A stretch of 64,000 nt of DNA, taken from the NCBI RefSeq assembly GCF_900188025.1, contig NZ_FZNO01000001.1, positions 186,001 through 250,000 on the forward strand, in the 5' to 3' direction. Positions within the stretch are counted from its first letter, which is position 1. Each line of letters opens with the position of its first letter. The stretch is from Blastococcus mobilis. GTDB taxonomy: Bacteria > Actinomycetota > Actinomycetes > Mycobacteriales > Geodermatophilaceae. A model generated the notes under the pieces. It ran no database searches, was not told the origin of the DNA, and saw only the letters and a program-made list of their open reading frames with translations. This document shows positions 63,847 through 64,000 of this stretch, piece by piece. The position numbers were made by a program, and so were the translations under genes.

Positions 63847-64000
63847 TCATGACCCGCCGGCCCGCGGAAGGCCGGTGACCGGCTCGGGCCAGCGGGCGGT
63901 GCCCACCGCGGCATCATGGGCCGAGCCGAGGAACCGGAGCAGATGCTCGTCGGGGTCGGCCGCGGCCCGGACATCGGCGTAGGGGAGGACGAACTCGCCC
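63847..64000 (-). CDS. DUF5996-like protein, C-terminal part (continues past the right edge)
   Basis: The minus frame is open from the window edge to a TGA at 63847-63849 and encodes 50 residues: GEFVLPYADVRAAADPDEHL, then LLRFLGSAHDAAVG. This resembles the end of DUF5996 proteins, which are usually about 300 residues and of unknown function. Its stop overlaps the alternative zwf start by four bases. Only the last part is visible, so the call is tentative. Confidence 0.5.
   Translation of the reverse strand, partial: GEFVLPYADVRAAADPDEHLLRFLGSAHDAAVGTARWPEPVTGLPRAGGS

Noticed and set aside
1-64000. tRNA, rRNA, riboswitch, insertion sequence or prophage
   Set aside because: No cloverleaf-like segment, rRNA sequence, transposase, integrase or phage gene was recognised by eye; a covariance-model scan would be the decisive test.

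Overview
The window is very GC-rich, with dense, mostly ATG/GTG-started genes, many 1- or 4-base start/stop overlaps and few introns of non-coding DNA. Gene content (a CtpI-like giant P-type ATPase, an IclR-linked hut operon with HutF, LutABC, and an exonuclease/polymerase of the actinobacterial type) points to a high-GC actinobacterium. A soil or rock-surface member of the Geodermatophilaceae type is my best guess, but that family placement is inference.

Layout. 1-507: the end of an unidentified gene. 687-5240: a 1517-residue P-type ATPase. 5347-13192 (minus): a complete histidine-degradation operon, iclR-hutH-hutU-M20 amidohydrolase-hutF-hutI, with no HutG; the M20 enzyme sits where a deformylase is expected. 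13343-16265 (minus): lutABC for L-lactate oxidation, with two palindromic repeats inside the start of lutB. 16484-17716: an MFS exporter. 17745-18325: remnants of a Fis-type regulator and of a zinc alcohol dehydrogenase. 18399-24931: an ABM-domain protein, a tyrosinase coupled to a DUF2182 membrane protein, a zinc metalloprotease, a luciferase-like oxidoreductase and a tiny acidic protein. 25197-33508: a YihY/BrkB membrane protein, an AhpD-like protein, a kinase-sensor-phosphatase fusion (HATPase + SpoIIE), a secreted gamma-glutamyltransferase, a TPR-GGDEF diguanylate cyclase and a STAS protein. 33510-40499: a DNA polymerase I-like protein, a GH13 glucosidase, an M14 carboxypeptidase followed by a free-standing copy of its N-terminal domain, a helix-hairpin-helix protein and a membrane protein.

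40640-47715 is a gamma-glutamyl-type catabolic locus. A class II glutamine amidotransferase and an RpiR regulator are divergent from a glutamine-synthetase homologue, an APC permease, a class III aminotransferase and an amidohydrolase. A perfect palindrome of the RpiR/HexR type lies between the two arms. Amidohydrolase plus GS is the pair fused in fungal FluG.

47765-50996 holds a small zinc-motif protein, SelO and a YVTN beta-propeller. 51506-61693 is the most striking part: an acetoacetyl-CoA reductase (PhaB), a single-chain eukaryote-like acyl-CoA carboxylase of 1835 residues, a KAS III-type enzyme with a ~290-residue extra N-terminal domain, and, convergent, a PHA synthase (PhaC). Read together this is a plausible thiolase-independent PHB route: acetyl-CoA to malonyl-CoA, condensation to acetoacetyl-CoA, reduction, polymerisation. 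61715-62091 is a broken histidine-kinase remnant, followed by zwf (an NADPH source) and a partial DUF5996-like gene at the right edge. No tRNA, rRNA, CRISPR array, IS element or prophage was seen.
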